5,652 nt of DNA from assembly GCF_001602625.1 (NCBI RefSeq), contig NZ_LECR01000068.1, positions 11,920-17,571 of the forward strand. Direction: 5' to 3'. Within the stretch, counting starts at the first letter, position 1. Each line of letters opens with the position of its first letter. Source of the DNA: Sodalis-like endosymbiont of Proechinophthirus fluctus. Lineage in GTDB: Bacteria; Pseudomonadota; Gammaproteobacteria; Enterobacterales; Enterobacteriaceae. Positions 5,448 through 5,652 of this stretch are shown one piece after another. The position numbers and the translations under genes were made by a program. Below the pieces are notes generated by a model. It ran no database searches. It had not been told where the DNA came from and saw nothing but the letters and a program-made list of their open reading frames with translations.

Positions 5448-5652
5448 TTGCATCTGTTCGAAAGTTTGAATCTTCTGATTCAATGCTATCTGCCCGAGGA
5501 TCAGATAAAACTCCTCCAGCAGGCCTATCTTGCCGCTCGTGATGCGCACGAGGGACAGACTCGTTCCAGTGGTGAACCTTATATCACCCATCCGGTAGCG
5601 GTCGCCTGTATTCTGGCCGAGATGCATCTAGACCATGAGACGCTAATGGCGG
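5448..5652 (+). CDS. spoT: Bifunctional (p)ppGpp hydrolase/synthetase SpoT, N-terminal part
   Basis: SpoT breaks down and, under some starvation conditions, makes ppGpp, so it sets the stringent response. From the TTG at 5448 (read as Met) the first 68 residues are visible: HLFESLNLLI, PEDQIKLLQQAYLAARDAHE and GQTRSSGEPYITHPVAVACI, nearly the E. coli protein. This is the beginning of the HD-type hydrolase domain; the metal-binding His in T-H-P is residue 48, while the HD pair lies beyond the window. E. coli spoT also starts with TTG at this position, which supports the choice; there is no in-frame ATG before 5622 (residue 59). Only a poor ribosome site (CAGG, about 14 bases upstream) is seen, so translational coupling to rpoZ is likely. 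The C-terminal regulatory domains are outside the window. Confidence 0.97.
   Translation, partial: MHLFESLNLLIQCYLPEDQIKLLQQAYLAARDAHEGQTRSSGEPYITHPVAVACILAEMHLDHETLMA

Noticed and set aside
1..5652. CRISPR array, insertion sequence, tRNA or rRNA gene
   Set aside because: No regularly spaced repeats, transposase motifs with terminal inverted repeats, cloverleaf or rRNA segments were seen by eye on either strand.

Overview
The window looks like chromosome from an insect-associated enterobacterium in active genome decay. A Sodalis glossinidius-type symbiont is the best guess. Gmk, the RNA polymerase omega subunit and the start of SpoT are very close to the E. coli proteins I remember and sit in the enterobacterial order gmk-rpoZ-spoT. 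The left part is dense with broken genes that can still be read by switching frames. The species is inferred from this pattern, not from a search.

Positions 1 to about 2500 are an eroded catabolic/transport locus, all on the minus strand. In its direction of transcription it contains a possible major facilitator transporter remnant (about 2510-2206, weak), a possible peptide-type ABC permease remnant (about 2150-1957, weak), the first ~46 codons of an oligopeptide/dipeptide-type ABC ATPase (1944-1801), an MmgE/PrpD-family protein (about 1785-774), and the N-terminal part of a hydantoinase A/oxoprolinase-family protein that runs off the left edge (756-1). Each carries frameshifts, stops or internal losses, and none could be made as a normal protein. 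Together they suggest a lost ability to import and break down a small amide or cyclic-amide nutrient.

Positions about 2540-3650 are strikingly AT-rich, with no convincing gene. They hold several inverted and direct repeats, including a 12-base perfect palindrome and related TTTAGC-type motifs that resemble MarR/SlyA-family operator half-sites. This stretch leads into an intact MarR-family regulator (3672-4097), the only complete gene in the left four-fifths of the window.

Positions 4098-4473 are a gene-free gap with a short AT-rich hairpin and a weak promoter candidate. From 4474 rightwards comes the conserved housekeeping operon: gmk (GMP to GDP), rpoZ (RNA polymerase assembly) and spoT (ppGpp hydrolase/synthetase; TTG start, cut by the window edge). 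This operon couples guanine nucleotide supply, transcription and the stringent response.

I found no convincing novel system. The points most worth checking are the regulator with its possible operator cluster, and the deletion that joins the ABC ATPase to the PrpD-like gene.
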